A DNA stretch of 64,000 bases, taken from Isoetes taiwanensis (lineage: Eukaryota > Streptophyta > Lycopodiopsida > Isoetales > Isoetaceae). The stretch spans positions 7,610,563-7,674,562 of the forward strand of contig JAJEKV010000020.1 of NCBI GenBank assembly GCA_021234155.1. The letters are read 5' to 3'. Shown one piece after another: positions 1-11,908 of the stretch. Both the position numbers and the translations under genes were made by a program. A model generated the notes under the pieces. That model ran no database searches, had not been told where the DNA came from, and saw only the letters and a program-made list of their open reading frames with translations. Each line of letters starts with the position of its first letter. Within the stretch, counting starts at the first letter, position 1.

Positions 1-740
1 TTTTTCAGTCATTTTTTCAGTTTCCTGGCATGTATCAATGGGTAAAAAAGGGCAGTCTATATTTTTTGAACTCATAATTATTAGGCTCAGAATTGTTTGT
101 CTACCAACAAATGAGCTATGTTATTGTGCAATAATACATTTTCTCAATGGTTGTGTCCATTTGAGCAACAACTCAACAACAAGTAGTCAAGAAAAAGAGA
201 CAAAAATACAATGTGCTAAGTTTTGCCTAAAGGTATTTGCCCAGTATTATCCCAAGATGCACTGAGGAGTTTAATAATCCTATCCCCGCTGTCAATGTAA
301 AGAGCACTTTTTTAATTCTTAAATTTCTTACAAAGATGCGCCACGTTACACACTATATATGCTATCTACTTCTTTTTCACTATATATGCTATCTACTTCT
401 TTTTCATTATAAATATCGTACTTCAAACCAATTGGAAGATCTAAGACACATTCTCCTACTCCATTATCAATCTCATAATCCAAATAGCCAGTCCAAAACC
501 ATCTTAAATCTCTTACACACATAAGCACCTACTGAAAAGAACAAACTAGCGGCGGCGACTGCCGCCGCGACAAATTCTTGTAAAGATTAAATTCTTTACC
601 TAAGCATGCATGTGTTAATGCATGTGTTAATTTCTTGAGTTCCAAGGGTTAAGTAGATCCAACGGTAGAGATTGATGGGATCTCCGCCACGAGAGGTTAA
701 GCGCCAAAGCCCGTCACAGAGGGCTTGCCCCTCTAGGGGC
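1..740. other. Non-coding flank
   Basis: No convincing exon is seen on either strand; the short open frames have no recognisable motif. The stretch holds the 27-bp tandem duplication at 351-404 and a GC-rich patch around 548-570 (GGCGGCGACTGCCGCCGC). It ends in a palindromic sequence that is the left half of the repeat hit by the LTR element. Confidence 0.5.
351..404. repeat. 27-bp tandem duplication, two copies
   Basis: Two adjacent copies of a unit starting CACTATATATGCTATC lie at 351-377 and 378-404 with no differences visible. No function is suggested. Confidence 0.9.
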
Positions 741-960
741 TATTAACAGTAATGAATTAAGGGATTAATCTCCCTGAACAAACACAATCAGTTTGTGCTT
801 GTACACATCATCAATCCATGCCAAAGGGCATGATGATGTGTAAGTGTCCATTCATGAAGAGATGCAACTTCGTGCCTCTTCGCGACTATGTAAAGCCATG
901 ATCGGGCTCTTTGGATCAATCATCAATACATACAATTTTCCGCTTATTCGATTATTAACA
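741..960 (+). repeat. 5' LTR
   Basis: 220 bp. Identical to the 3' LTR except at four places, near 865, 879, 902 and 949. At each of these this copy has CG where the other has CAT, CACTG, CCAG or CCTG. Confidence 0.9.
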
Positions 961-974
961 TGGTATGAGCCTCG
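961..974 (+). promoter_or_regulatory. Primer-binding site (initiator Met tRNA type)
   Basis: TGGTATGAGCCTCG abuts the 5' LTR. The usual plant site TGGTATCAGAGC would match if two bases (CA) had been lost inside CAGAG. Confidence 0.75.
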
Positions 975-1963
975 TTAAAAGAATTTTGAAGAAATCCGTG
1001 GCTGCCTTGTAGAGCGCTTGACCCGGCCAAGCAACATTCGCCGAAAGATCCCGGACACTCGGAAGAAATTAAGGTTTATCAAAATCTTAAATTTTTTTTT
1101 CCTAAATCTTAAGCAAGCACATAAAGCGGTGAGATTATCTTTGCCATGACATTTGCTCATTGAAGCAAATTTATCATGGCTTCTATACAAAAGAATTGTG
1201 AATTGGCATCCCCCGCCAAATTCATGTTAAGGTCTCAACCATGAAGGCTATGAAGACAGAGACATTATCCGCAGCGACCATCAAATAATGCTCAGCTAGC
1301 TTATTCCAAAGTAAACAAGACACTTTGAACATGCATAAATTTACATGCAAATCTCCAAGAGATGCCACGTAAGGCAATTCGCAGAGATCCATGAAGTATT
1401 CAGACCCCAATTCCTTTATGCAAAGGAAATTGCAAAATGGGTAAAAATCTGAGTTCTCGGATTTTATGGAGGGCAATCAGAGTTGCTACTCCCTTGAACA
1501 ACAGCAGAATTCAATTTCATAGCATATCCGAGGAAACGTATTCAATAATAATCGACCAACCTACAAATAGAAGCCAAAATATCTTCCTGTTTCTTTGCAT
1601 CAGCCGGATTCAGCCATGCCGAAACTCTGGTTTTTGACCAGACCATTATCAGATACGGCGTTCACGGCAAACCCCAGACGTCGCCCAAGAAATTTTTGGC
1701 AACAATTTGCCACGTAAACAACTGAAACCAACAGGTGCGCCCTACCAGACGCACCCCTTCCGGCCCCTTCATCTTGCTTTCAACACCAATTTATCATCTC
1801 TGCTCCAACATCGATTCCATCAAGTCTGTTCTTCCAATTACACTTGACGAGCCTGATCACCTCCTCAAGCCTTATATTTTTTAAAGCAGACATTTATTCT
1901 GATTTTGGAGCACTTTCAACAAGCAAGAAAATCCTTACGAATTTTCACTTGGTGCTGATAACT

Positions 1964-2473
1964 ATGGACAAAGGGAAGAGACCCGCAGAAGAACAATCTT
2001 CGAACTCACAAGGCAGTTCCAAGTATTCACCTCCTCCAAAGCGAAAGGTGAAATACTCTCAGAATTTGTTTATGATAATGCCAGAATTATTTAAGACTTC
2101 CAATAAGAGAGTCAAAATCATGGATTGTGAACTAAATTCACATCATCCACATTTGGACCTCAACTCATACTGTTGCTCCAAGCATCAGCAAATGCTTCAG
2201 CAACCGGTGTACCATTTACACCATCCAGGGGGAGAGACCAAGGAACCTAGTTCCTTGAATGGTCCTCGGATTCATGAGAGTCCTCTTGAAATTATTGAGA
2301 TCACTTCGGATGATGACACTCCAAGTAATGAGAGTGCTCCATCCTCAATTTCTATCATAGAAATTTCTAGTGACTCATCTCTGCCGCACTTGAGTCTTAT
2401 GATGGTGATATATATCTCGACCTTGAAAGGTCTTCATCTCCTTATGAGCATTTTACGTATTGCTCTAGCATAA
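1964..2473 (+). CDS. Uncharacterised 169-aa ORF inside the LTR element
   Basis: The frame opens with MDKGKRPAEEQ; an in-frame upstream ATG at 1844 would add 40 residues. Unlike a gag protein it shows no zinc knuckle. A basic Lys/Arg patch (KRKVKY, about residues 28-33) could be a nuclear localisation signal. Two hydrophobic-acidic stretches near residues 109-135, EIIEITSDDD and IIEISSDSS, look like SUMO-interaction motifs (short beta strand followed by Ser/Asp). The last 25 residues become hydrophobic and may be read-through after a frame change. The family is not recognised. Most likely it is captured host sequence or an accessory ORF; it may be non-functional. Confidence 0.45.
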   Translation: MDKGKRPAEEQSSNSQGSSKYSPPPKRKVKYSQNLFMIMPELFKTSNKRVKIMDCELNSHHPHLDLNSYCCSKHQQMLQQPVYHLHHPGGETKEPSSLNGPRIHESPLEIIEITSDDDTPSNESAPSSISIIEISSDSSLPHLSLMMVIYISTLKGLHLLMSILRIALA

Positions 2474-3127
2474 GCACTCATAATTCGAAAATGAAGAGTT
2501 ATCTATGGCAACCGAAGATCTAATACTATCGACTCTTAAAAGCAGCCACAACTGGAGCTCAAGAGTCTTCGGAGTCATCATACTCCAGATAAGTTGTTCA
2601 AATTATGCAAAATAATAAAAACCATCCATAATAAGTTGGATGTATAAACCCACAAACTAGTGGTCATCTCCATGATGTTAAAGCCACCTCTAAGTGGTAC
2701 TCCATAGGGCACTATCTCTTCTAGGTTCTTGATGACCATGTTCACTCAAGACCTAACAACTCTCCAACCTGGATCTTGTTGAAAGTTTCCAAGATCAAAA
2801 GGGGGAGAAGTTAGGGAAAGCCATATGCACATGGCACACCCAATTTCTGTGTGAAGAGTAGTGGAGTTATTCTGGAAGTTTGATCTTGTAAACTTCCAAA
2901 GACTTGAAATGAAGTTCAAGTATTGCAGCTTACAAAGTTAAGGGTAAGTCCACAACCCTAGTGGTACCTAACTTGTAATTTGGGAATAAGCCCACATTTG
3001 ATGGCACCCATAGTAATGAAGACCACATTATGGTGGTAATGCTTATCATGAAGCTGCAAGTATGGAAAGGAGCAATGAAGCCTCCAAGATGAAGCCGCAT
3101 TTATATAAAGGTTTGTTCATGAAGATT

Positions 3128-3136
3128 AAGGGGGAG
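3128..3136 (+). promoter_or_regulatory. Polypurine tract
   Basis: AAGGGGGAG lies immediately upstream of the 3' LTR, where plus-strand DNA synthesis of LTR retrotransposons is primed. Confidence 0.8.
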
Positions 3137-3359
3137 TATTAACAGTAATGAATTAAGGGATTAATCTCCCTGAACAAACACAATCAGTTTGTGCTTGTAC
3201 ACATCATCAATCCATGCCAAAGGGCATGATGATGTGTAAGTGTCCATTCATGAAGAGATGCAACTCATGCCTCTTCACTGACTATGTAAAGCCATGATCC
3301 AGGCTCTTTGGATCAATCATCAATACATACAATTTTCCGCTTATTCCTGATTATTAACA
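3137..3359 (+). repeat. 3' LTR
   Basis: 223 bp, followed directly by the target duplication GGGGC at 3360-3364. Confidence 0.9.
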
Positions 3360-3726
3360 GGGGCAACCCAAAAATTAAGTGATACCCTATATTTTGCATA
3401 TTTGACCTAAATTACCTAAATGCCACCATATTTTTAGGGCAACAGCCTCACCACAAGTGGCCACTTAGGGATGCCTCATATGTCACTGGCAGATTTCTGC
3501 CGGATGTCAAGCGTCTCACTTGCCGGATGTCAAACCGTTGAGACGGTCAGGTTGAGACGCTCAGGTGTAAACTGCTCCAGCAGTTCCGGGATGAACGGCT
3601 CAGACGTCAAACCGGCCCTCTCAAATAAACTACACTTACTAAAAAGATTTACACGTGAGGCGCCTCTTACTTCGAAGGTTAACTATCCACATGTCAAAAA
3701 ATCTGAGTGGTTATGGCTTCAGCGGT
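3360..3726. other. Non-coding, right flank of the LTR element
   Basis: Starts with the continuation of the interrupted palindromic repeat (GGGGCAACCC). At 3480-3610 there is a patch of small direct and inverted repeats (GCCGGATGTCAA twice, GAGACGGTCAGGTTGAGACG). The 97-aa open frame across it has no recognisable motif. Confidence 0.4.
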
Positions 3727-4160
3727 CCTTCAAAATTCGATGGCCGTTCCGGACGTTCGCCTAGGTTAGAGCAGAAGATGCTCCACAAAGGTATGGATCC
3801 ACGCCTTATATAAATCAGCGTTTTGTTAGCTTTTATTTATCGTAACTCTATTTCAGCCTTAAAAGTTCCCGGCATCACAGGATAATTTGAGTTGGATGTG
3901 GCTTAAGCCATTTGATCATGATCTAGAATAGACTGTTTCCAAAATTCTATGGCCGTTTTGGACGGTCGCCTAGGTTAGATCAGAAGATGCTCCACAAAGA
4001 TATGGATCGTCGTCTATAGTTAGGTCAGAAGATGCTCCACAAAGGCAAATTAGGGTTTTTATAGCTCCTATTTATCGTAGCTTTACCCAGCCTGCCATCA
4101 CAGAATAAGATCATATTCAAGGTTATAGTTCCTGCCATCACAGAATAATGACGTCCTGGC
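3727..4160. repeat. Duplicated block, period about 211 bp
   Basis: The segment from 3727 (ATGGCCGTTCCGGACG...CGCCTAGGTTAGAGCAGAAG) recurs from 3938 with substitutions. Inside the second copy the CAGAAGATGCTCCACAAAGG core is repeated again at about 4025. CCTGCCATCACAGAATAA occurs twice, near 4090 and 4129. Both copies end in a TTTATTTATCGTA-like, intron- or UTR-like stretch. This could be a decayed promoter or 5'UTR duplication; no linked ORF is evident. Confidence 0.65.
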
Positions 4161-7100
4161 ATTTGAGACGTGAGTTACTATGCCATGCCATTTGCATTTC
4201 GGGTTCTCACTTTGGTATGGACCAACATGTCTATTTGCCAGAGTGTGCTCTGTAAATCTGCAAGTTGATGTTTAGATGTGTTGCAGTCAGTTCTAGCTGC
4301 AAAGGTATGTGCAATGCATTCTTTAGTAAAAACCTCTGCATGACATGATTAAAAGTTTTATCTGATCTGGAGGTTAGGGTCTTAAATTTACATTTCAAGT
4401 GCAAGCTATGGAAATCTTCTTCTTTGTGTGTTTTTGGGCATGCCTACATGCCCTTTTTAAAAACAAATGCATAAAAATCGTAGTTAGCTTACTGATAACT
4501 TATACTTAAAAGCCAACCTGACAAATACGCAAGTCCAAAAAAAAAAACTTGGCAGGCGCTATTTATTCCCCCAACTGGCATATGCATTTATGTTGCTTCA
4601 TGTCTTTTTCTTGCCTCGAAATGTATTTCTTTACCAATACACTAGGTTATCCTAGGGTTCTTCAAGCACAAACATTCCAGTTGCGCGCCCTTTCAGCTTC
4701 ACTTTTTTCTTTTAAATCTTTGTACTGGAGTCATCCTGATTTTCCTGTAAACTTGAAGTATGGCCAGGTTGTTCATCACGGTTATGTGAATGTACCTCCA
4801 ATACATCTAACAAATTTGTTTTGTTACATTCCTGCAGGGGAGTGTATTAGCAGCAAAATTCATTAGCAATATGACTGTTCACTGTTCTTTCTTAAATGCT
4901 AGCATTATTCCAGGAGAAAGGGACTTATGGCGGTATGACCTAAAAACAATTCTTAATACCACGTATGCATTCCCACCAGGCTCCTATTTCACTATGGTGC
5001 TGCAGGCTTTTAAGCACTCCATGTATCCTCTGATTCATTTCATGGCTTGCAAATTGTGTATCAGAAACCATTATTTGACTTGCAAAGGCATAGAAAGTCA
5101 TTGTTTTTCGCTCAGTTTAAAAACTTTTTTGGAATTGTGACGAGCATATGCTGATATCATAGAGCTCCCATTTGCATCTGATCGACATGCAAAATGCATC
5201 CTCCATATTTCCCCAGGAGCCGGATCTGTTGTTGGTCTGTGTGGATCAACGAATTGGATCGTTGCTGCTCTTCCCACAGCTGCAATGAGATGACTTGGCG
5301 AACACAATTTGGTACTACTTCATGCCTCTATTTATAGGTTTCTTCATCGGTTTTGGATTTTGAGCTCATAACATGGATTCCTTTCTTGCAGTTGCACCAT
5401 CATACATTTGCATGTTTTGGGCAAACTGGAAATTGACAAGATGTATATTCACCTTGTCTTTATGTAAATACATAAATTGATTTCAAGTTTGTGATATGGG
5501 TTGCACCCGTGATGATTTTTTGTTTGATGTTATGGACATAAGGTTTTTCTATCTAGCTGAACTTGTATGGAAAGCTGGTGAGTGAAAATAAAATGGTCCT
5601 ATCAAACTAAAAATTGCAAATAATCTGCTTTGAGTCTCTTCTTCATTAGCAAAATAAACATAGACAAACGTAGTTTGATGTGAAAACTTCAGTTTTGCTA
5701 GTTTACTTCAAGAATCTGGTCATTTGCATGCCATAATTCATTTTGGTGAGAAGCCAAAATTTGATGTTGGCAAATTGAGAAGCCAAAATTTGATGTTGGC
5801 AAATCGAATTTCCAAATCCTTTTTTAGCAAATGCTAAACTTTAAAACTTGAAGTTTGATCTGAGACCTTAAGGTTTATATAGGAACCCATAATGTGACAA
5901 AACAATGAATACTAGTGCTGTTTTGTCTAGTGGTTTCCCTCCCTTTATGCCATGAAAATAGGACTTTTGAGCAGCAAATGGACCTCCTGCCCAATAAAGC
6001 TCCTAGGTAAAGCTCTTGTAAACCCATCTATCATGCTAATACTGCAGCAAGGTGGTCTGGAACCTTCTTGATAGGAGAGGAAATGATAGAAAGGGACCAT
6101 TTGACTAGGCATACAATTAATGGAAATCTATGGTAGGAGTTATTTACTGCCATTACCATTGATTATCCAATGTAAAAATTGTTAGGCATTTTTTCCCTCT
6201 TAAGATATTTGAGTCTTATACAAATTTGGAAATAAGACTGATTGTTGTTACTTTCTTGAGCATAGGAGGAAATGAATATGATGGTTCAACATGACGTTTT
6301 CCTTGATTGCTTTAGTGTGTGATTATGGTGCACATAGCTCAAACTCTAAAAAATCAACGTATTCTTTTTGAAATGCCAAAATTTGCCTTGTTTTCGACCA
6401 TAGCATATGTCGGTAGCATATTCGGCTATGTGTTTGAACCATCAAAGGCCTAAAAACACTATGTTTTCGGGGACAACGATCCCTTTGCCACCGCAGATCG
6501 ACGTTTTCAATTTCGTGTGTATGTTCGTGGTTCTAACATTAATGGCCAATATTTACTAGGTTTGCTCTTAGTCACATTACCTTTAACTGACCCTAGTCCA
6601 AAACATGGAAAAATCTCTAGTTAGCCGACCTTAACCTCAACATGGTTGTCAAAGTGGGTATAGAAACCTTGCCATCATAAGGGTCCCATCTTGGTGAACC
6701 CTCTCCATGACATAGATTTTATTTCACAATCAGGGCAAGCCCAGACCATCAATTAGTTCATGCTATAATTTTATCCTAAAAAGATAATTGTGAAAAGGCA
6801 TGAACCAATAAATTTTATTACTATGAGAAACTAACTCATCCAAAAAAAAGAAATTGATCGCCTACCTATATGAGTGTCTAAAAGTACTTTAGGAAACTTT
6901 GCACTTTGATGCGGCCTTTAAAGCATTATCCAAGCTATGTAACTCACCCTAAGAAAGGATATATATTCCCACAAACATTCGTCGAAATCAATACCAGTTA
7001 TAGATTGAAGCAAAAATAAGGCTAAGCCAATCCAATGAAAAGCAAAAGAAAGAAAAAAAAAAAAGGGAAATTCATCCATGGTAACCAAATGTCATCTGTT

Positions 7101-7223
7101 ATCTAGCAAGAGAACTATCTAAGCGCATGTAAAATCTATTATCATTAACCTAGAAAATTCTTTTGCAGGGCACAAGTGTCCATGATGGTATATCTATAGA
7201 CAATCACCCAAAGGATTTTTACA
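4161..7223. other. Long non-coding stretch with possible exon relics
   Basis: Mostly AT-rich with no solid gene. An open frame at 5139-5294 (+) reads AYADIIELPFASDRH followed by a Gly/Ala-rich run before a stop. It could be an exon relic but has no clear splice sites or family. The 4549-4866 and 4871-5140 frames look like intronic sequence. A 29-bp duplication sits at 5748-5804. Confidence 0.3.
5748..5804. repeat. 29-bp tandem duplication
   Basis: GAGAAGCCAAAATTTGATGT... occurs at 5748-5776 and 5777-5804, nearly identical. Confidence 0.85.
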
Positions 7224-10200
7224 ATGTCTTTTTTTGGTCTGACACAATTGGGAGACCCCAATATATTTGCATCTAGTTCGAGGTACAAGCAACCTGTGCA
7301 AATACACGATGTAAATCCAAAAGCATTTCTTATTGAATTCAAACGCATTTCTAGTGAAAACGAGACACCATTGCTTAGTAGGAAGTTGTTGCCCCAACTA
7401 TTTCCACAAGTAATTCAACGCCAACTTCATCCAAAGGGAGTGTGAGCTACTCTTTTGAGGTGCTTCCAATTTCCCGAGGTGCCTTGTTTTCTCATCTTAG
7501 CATTTTGTATATATAGATTAGGCATAAGGTTAGTACTTATTAGTATTTAACATGCTTGTTTGCTCAACCCCCTTCTTTTTTTTTCTATATAGGTTTTTGA
7601 TGTCCGAGGAGGGCATATAACATTGGAGGAGTTTGAGGAAGGCCTCGAAAGATTTCAAAGTGAGTTCATTTAAAAATACCTTCTCTGTTACGTGAAATTT
7701 TGTACAACATTATCTCATAGGGATGTGTCTAATTTAAAATGTTCTATTGAAAATGCAATTGAAACGAACATATTATAGCTCTTACCATCAACACACAAAA
7801 ATGAGTAACCAATTATATGTTGCATTTCAACGCATTGATGTAATGAACGGGACCCTCAAATTACGCCTCTATTGCGTCTAATTTATCACATGGAATTGGC
7901 TTAGGTTATTCACGAGCCTTTTATTTCGGCCTGCATACGAGATTGAGATTCGGTAGCTCCGCTTTCAATCAATAGATTGAGAGATTCGAGAGACTCGCCA
8001 CCACTATCTCCGGCGGAGTTCGGGTTTATGTAAAAACCGGAGGAAAGGGTTCTAAACAAGGCATCGGCATCTCGCCATAGCCATTACATTTAACCGGAAG
8101 CATATGGCCAAAGTCGAACTAAGCGCAGATGCCATAGCCGGATCAGCAAACTCTTTCTGCAAGGTAGACCCTCCCGCCTAAGCCATGGCGGATCTGCCGG
8201 ACTTACGCGAGACCAACCCTAAGCCATAGCCCCGTTCGTTTTGCCCTAAAAGCCATAGCCATAGCCATAGCCATAGCTCATGACGCCATCGCTTTTGTTT
8301 GATCCAAATTTTTTTTTTTTACTGGCCGAAATTTGAGGGGTTGCCCGCCGCGGAAAATACCTTAGGTTGGTTTCGGGGGCAATTTGCTTTCGACGCGATT
8401 GCTGTGGCGGGCCACGCCGCTTTTGCAGCTCGTCGCCATGTTGGCGCTTTCTCGCGAATTACCCCTGAAATTTTGGGTATTTTCCTATACGTAATTGTTA
8501 CTAGTGATAAAGATATGGCCATCTTATGCCCCAAATGCATGCGTATATCTCATGAATTCTATAATTTGAGAACCCCCATGATGGATGCACATGCATATTC
8601 AAACAAGCAGGGTGCATTAAATACATGATGTTGAAATAACCCTCCAGATGAGTCTAGAATTGGCCACTCCTGCCATGGGTTAGCAAGGTTGGTGGACTAT
8701 TTAGAATTATATTTAGTGAAGAGAAAGCCCGCTCATTTAAAAATCTAGTGTGGATGGCTATGTTAAGAAGCTTGTGAGTATGAAGGGAGTTAAGAAATGA
8801 ATTATAAGTAGCAAGTCAGTCCTACATTGACTTGTGAGCCACATGAGCATTTGTTAGCATGTTTGTCTATAAAGCATAGAAGCATGTGGGCTTAGGGCTC
8901 ATGCCACAAAATGCAAGAATGCTAGTGTTGCTAGACGAGAGCTTTGCAAGATCAACATCATATGCTTAGTAAACTTCCAAGCATTTGTCTTGCTCTGAAG
9001 CAACCTTTGCGCATGCTCTCTCACATACATGGAAGTGGTTGCACCAGCATCTTATATGTAAGAGGTATGGAAAGGCAGAGTACTACGACTATGAAATTGT
9101 TGTCGTCCTTTTCTCTAGTAAGTTATTACTAAAGAAAAGTTCAGAAGTACAGGCTTAAATATGTTGCATAGTAATTTTGAACATTGTATTTAGTCAATAG
9201 ACCATTTGGTCTCCATGGGTGATACACTTTGATGATCAATTGAGTCTAATAAGATAAAACTAACGTTGAACATTGTACTTAGTCAACAGACCATTTGGTC
9301 TCCATGGGTGATAAACTTTGATGATTAAAATTAACGATGAGATGTTCTTTAATTCAATGGCCATACAATAACATGTCCCAGAATACACAACTAAATTAGT
9401 TAACCATTGCTATAAAAAGTACCATTATAATTTGTCACAAAATGTTTTGAGGTTGTAGCTCATTAAGTAACCATATCGTATTGTATCCATCAATGCACAA
9501 CTAGATTAGCTAGTTTTTTCTAAGCATAGGATTATGATATTGATACCATCCCTGTGGTTGGTTATTACGCATTTTATAGAAGCAACTAAGGAGGAAAGCC
9601 CAAGATTGCATGGCATGTGTCTCCAACAGGTAATCTATGTTTTAAATCCAGGCGACCAAGGTTTGAAGTAAGCTATCAACTAATGACTTGTTATTCTAGG
9701 TTCTACATTTCTTTACAATAAACATGACTACAGGCCACAAAAAATTGCACACCACAATTATAAACAACTTTCAATCCATTGTTGCAAAAAATATGCTGAC
9801 TTTATTGAAGAGGCAATTTCTTCCTCATCCGAGCTTGAATTTAAGAACTTTAAATTGATAAAGAAGGAGCTCAATTGTCTAATTTCATATCAAGTGAAAA
9901 TTGCTCAAAAACAGATTGATAAAGCTCAAAATTTAAAATTCACCGGTACCATTTTGAAAAATATAAGAATGTATGTCGAATTGAGAGGGAGCTTCTTCAA
10001 CTAAGCCTAAATATATAAGTGATTCAAATAGAAATAGAAAAGATCAAAAAGTCTATGTTTAGGTGAACATGAAATCATGCAAAAAAGATATGGTAAAACT
10101 CAAGATAACATTCTTTGCGTCCATGTACTTCTTTGAAAAAAATAAAAACGTTTTGTGCTAGAGATTGACACAACTTAAAGATGCACAATAAACTGAAGTA

Positions 10201-11475
10201 ACATTGAAATATAATAAAAATTAAAAAAGGGAGTCATTGAGCAAAAGAGACTTCTGGTTGAATCTATGCTTTCAATATAGCAACCCATGACTTCTAGGCG
10301 TCTTCAATATCTTCCAATTCAATTTGATAATTCTATTAGAAAGTGCATAGTTTTCTTGGGGTTTTACAAATTGGATTGTAATTAGCTTTTCGAGGTCTGA
10401 ATTGTGATCTTGTTCAACCATTAGAAACTCCATCAGTCTTATTCTCGCCCTCCCTTGAAGATCTTAGTCAGCGATGCCTGACATTCTAGGAATATCTATA
10501 GTATTTTTCAGTAGTTGCCAAGAATACCAAACTATTTGGAAATTTATTAGACATCACAGGTTTCAGAGGGTACTAAGCAGTTTCAGTACATACATGTTTA
10601 GACAATGCTTTTTTATACACTATATAGAATCTACACCCACATAAAAATAATGGAAATCTAGGGGAATTGCACATCAATTTATATTACACTTGAAGAAGCT
10701 ACAAAGAAGGGAAGAGATAAGGGTGCAAGTCATATTATCCACAACACCAAAAACAAAGAAGAAAAAAAAACTATTGGCCTACAAGAAAGTACAAAAAGCA
10801 AGGGATACCAATAAACTGAGTAGGGATGAATCCCAACATAGGGAAAAAGTTGATATTAAATATCAATGTGGAACTTTATAGGAAAACTAACGGTTTTGCC
10901 ATTTAGAGGCAGTGGGAAATGGTCTTACTTACCAATTTAAAGTAATATAATTATATACCAAAAGGTGATAATGATATATCTTAAGAGACATAATTAATTC
11001 CACAATTTTTTATTGTTATATATTATATTAGCACACTTAAATCCATTTTAATATTTCTAAGTGACACATCTTTTATTCTTTCTTTCTTTTTACTTTTCAC
11101 TTATAACATGACCTGTGATAATTTTCATTTGCAGACAAGTTTGATGAGTCAGTTCCAAAAGAAAATTCTTATTTAAAGGTAATACTATGCTATGTTTTGA
11201 ATTTGGTATGTTAAAGATATGAATTTGAGATACTAGTTTATCCATGCTATTAAGATCTAAACAAATTCTTGCAGTATGAAGGAGATAAAATAAAACATGT
11301 TCGAGTGAAATTTGCACCGTCCGATATTCAAAGAATGCCCATAACAGCAAACCAAAATTATGGCTGGGAAATGGAAACTAGACTAAAACCAAAAAATGAG
11401 TACTTCCCTTTAATGAAAACTGATGTAACAACAAATGAAGGGATCAACCTAGACAATTATTATTGCCCTTTATAA
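7224..11475 (+). CDS. Four-exon gene, small EF-hand-like protein (175 aa), possibly axonemal
   Basis: Exons by eye: 7224-7439, 7593-7659, 11135-11178 and 11275-11475 (stop TAA). All three introns have GT...AG ends. The phases (0, 1, 0) join into one open frame of 175 residues, which supports a real gene. Introns are 153, 3475 and 96 bp. The protein begins MSFFGLTQLGDPNIF. Residues about 73-94, from VFDVRGGHITLEEFEEGLE, resemble the loop and exit helix of a degenerate EF-hand. The C-terminal third contains ITANQNYGWE and KTDVTTNEG and ends NYYCPL. The pattern Gly-Trp, then DVT, then Tyr-Tyr near the C-terminus reminds me of small ciliary microtubule-inner proteins; this is recall, not a match I could test. 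If right, it would act in flagellated sperm of a seed-free plant. The ATG is chosen because the frame is open from there; an upstream non-coding exon is possible. Confidence 0.6.
8251..8278. repeat. CCATAG hexamer microsatellite
   Basis: Four to five tandem AGCCAT units; single copies of the same hexamer are scattered from 8070 to 8230, suggesting past expansion and decay. Confidence 0.8.
9179..9338. repeat. Tandem duplication, period 89 bp
   Basis: GAACATTGTATTTAGTCAAT... at 9179 recurs at 9268 with a few substitutions; the shared core includes AGACCATTTGGTCTCCATGG, which contains the palindrome GACCATTTGGTC. Confidence 0.85.
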
Positions 11476-11803
11476 GAGAAAAATGCAATTCAAACTCAAT
11501 GTTTTATACAAAAATATAAATGAAACAGGCAAAAAATAATATTATGTTCTATAATTGTATCATTTGTTTCAAATGACTAGCCAAATAAATTTGTAAACAA
11601 TTATTGGGCATAGCTCATCAATAAAACATCTTCAAATGTCTTCCTCGCATGTGAAAATACAAATTACAAAACAAACATGGATATGAACATTCCTTATGCT
11701 CCATGCATATGTATTATACAAATCGCTTGCAGTTTGTTTTACAAATTGCACTAATATTACATTTGGTGCCATTGTATTATATAAATCACTTAGATGGTGT
11801 ATT

Positions 11804-11815
11804 TGTGTGTGTGTG

Positions 11816-11907
<92 letters not shown>
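11804..11907. repeat. (TG)n microsatellite
   Basis: About 100 bp of TG dinucleotides with one early interruption (GTGTTGTG). The open frames across it on both strands are artefacts of the repeat. Confidence 0.97.

Positions 11908-11908
<1 letters not shown>

Larger units (their letters stand above)
741..3359 (+). mobile_element. Non-autonomous LTR retrotransposon, complete
   Basis: Near-identical direct repeats at 741-960 and 3137-3359 bound a 2.6-kb element. The 5-bp direct repeat GGGGC flanks it at 736-740 and 3360-3364. Directly after the left LTR is TGGTATGAGC (961-970), close to the initiator-Met tRNA primer-binding site TGGTATCAGAGC. Directly before the right LTR is the polypurine tract AAGGGGGAG (3128-3136). 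These features give the + orientation. The LTRs start TATTAACAG and end TTATTAACA, so the ends are TA...CA rather than TG...CA. No gag, protease, integrase or reverse transcriptase is present in the 2.2-kb interior, so mobility must have been supplied in trans. By size it lies between TRIM and LARD elements. The near identity of the LTRs suggests a recent insertion. Confidence 0.9.
7660..11134 (+). other. Long intron 2 of the 175-aa gene
   Basis: Starts GTGAGT and ends TTTGCAG. It holds a GC-rich patch about 7880-8460 with a hexamer repeat, a duplicated segment at 9179-9338, and a short relic frame at 9783-9953 (reads CKKYADFIEEAISSSSELEF) that may be an old exon fragment. No complete gene is seen inside. 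Confidence 0.5.
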
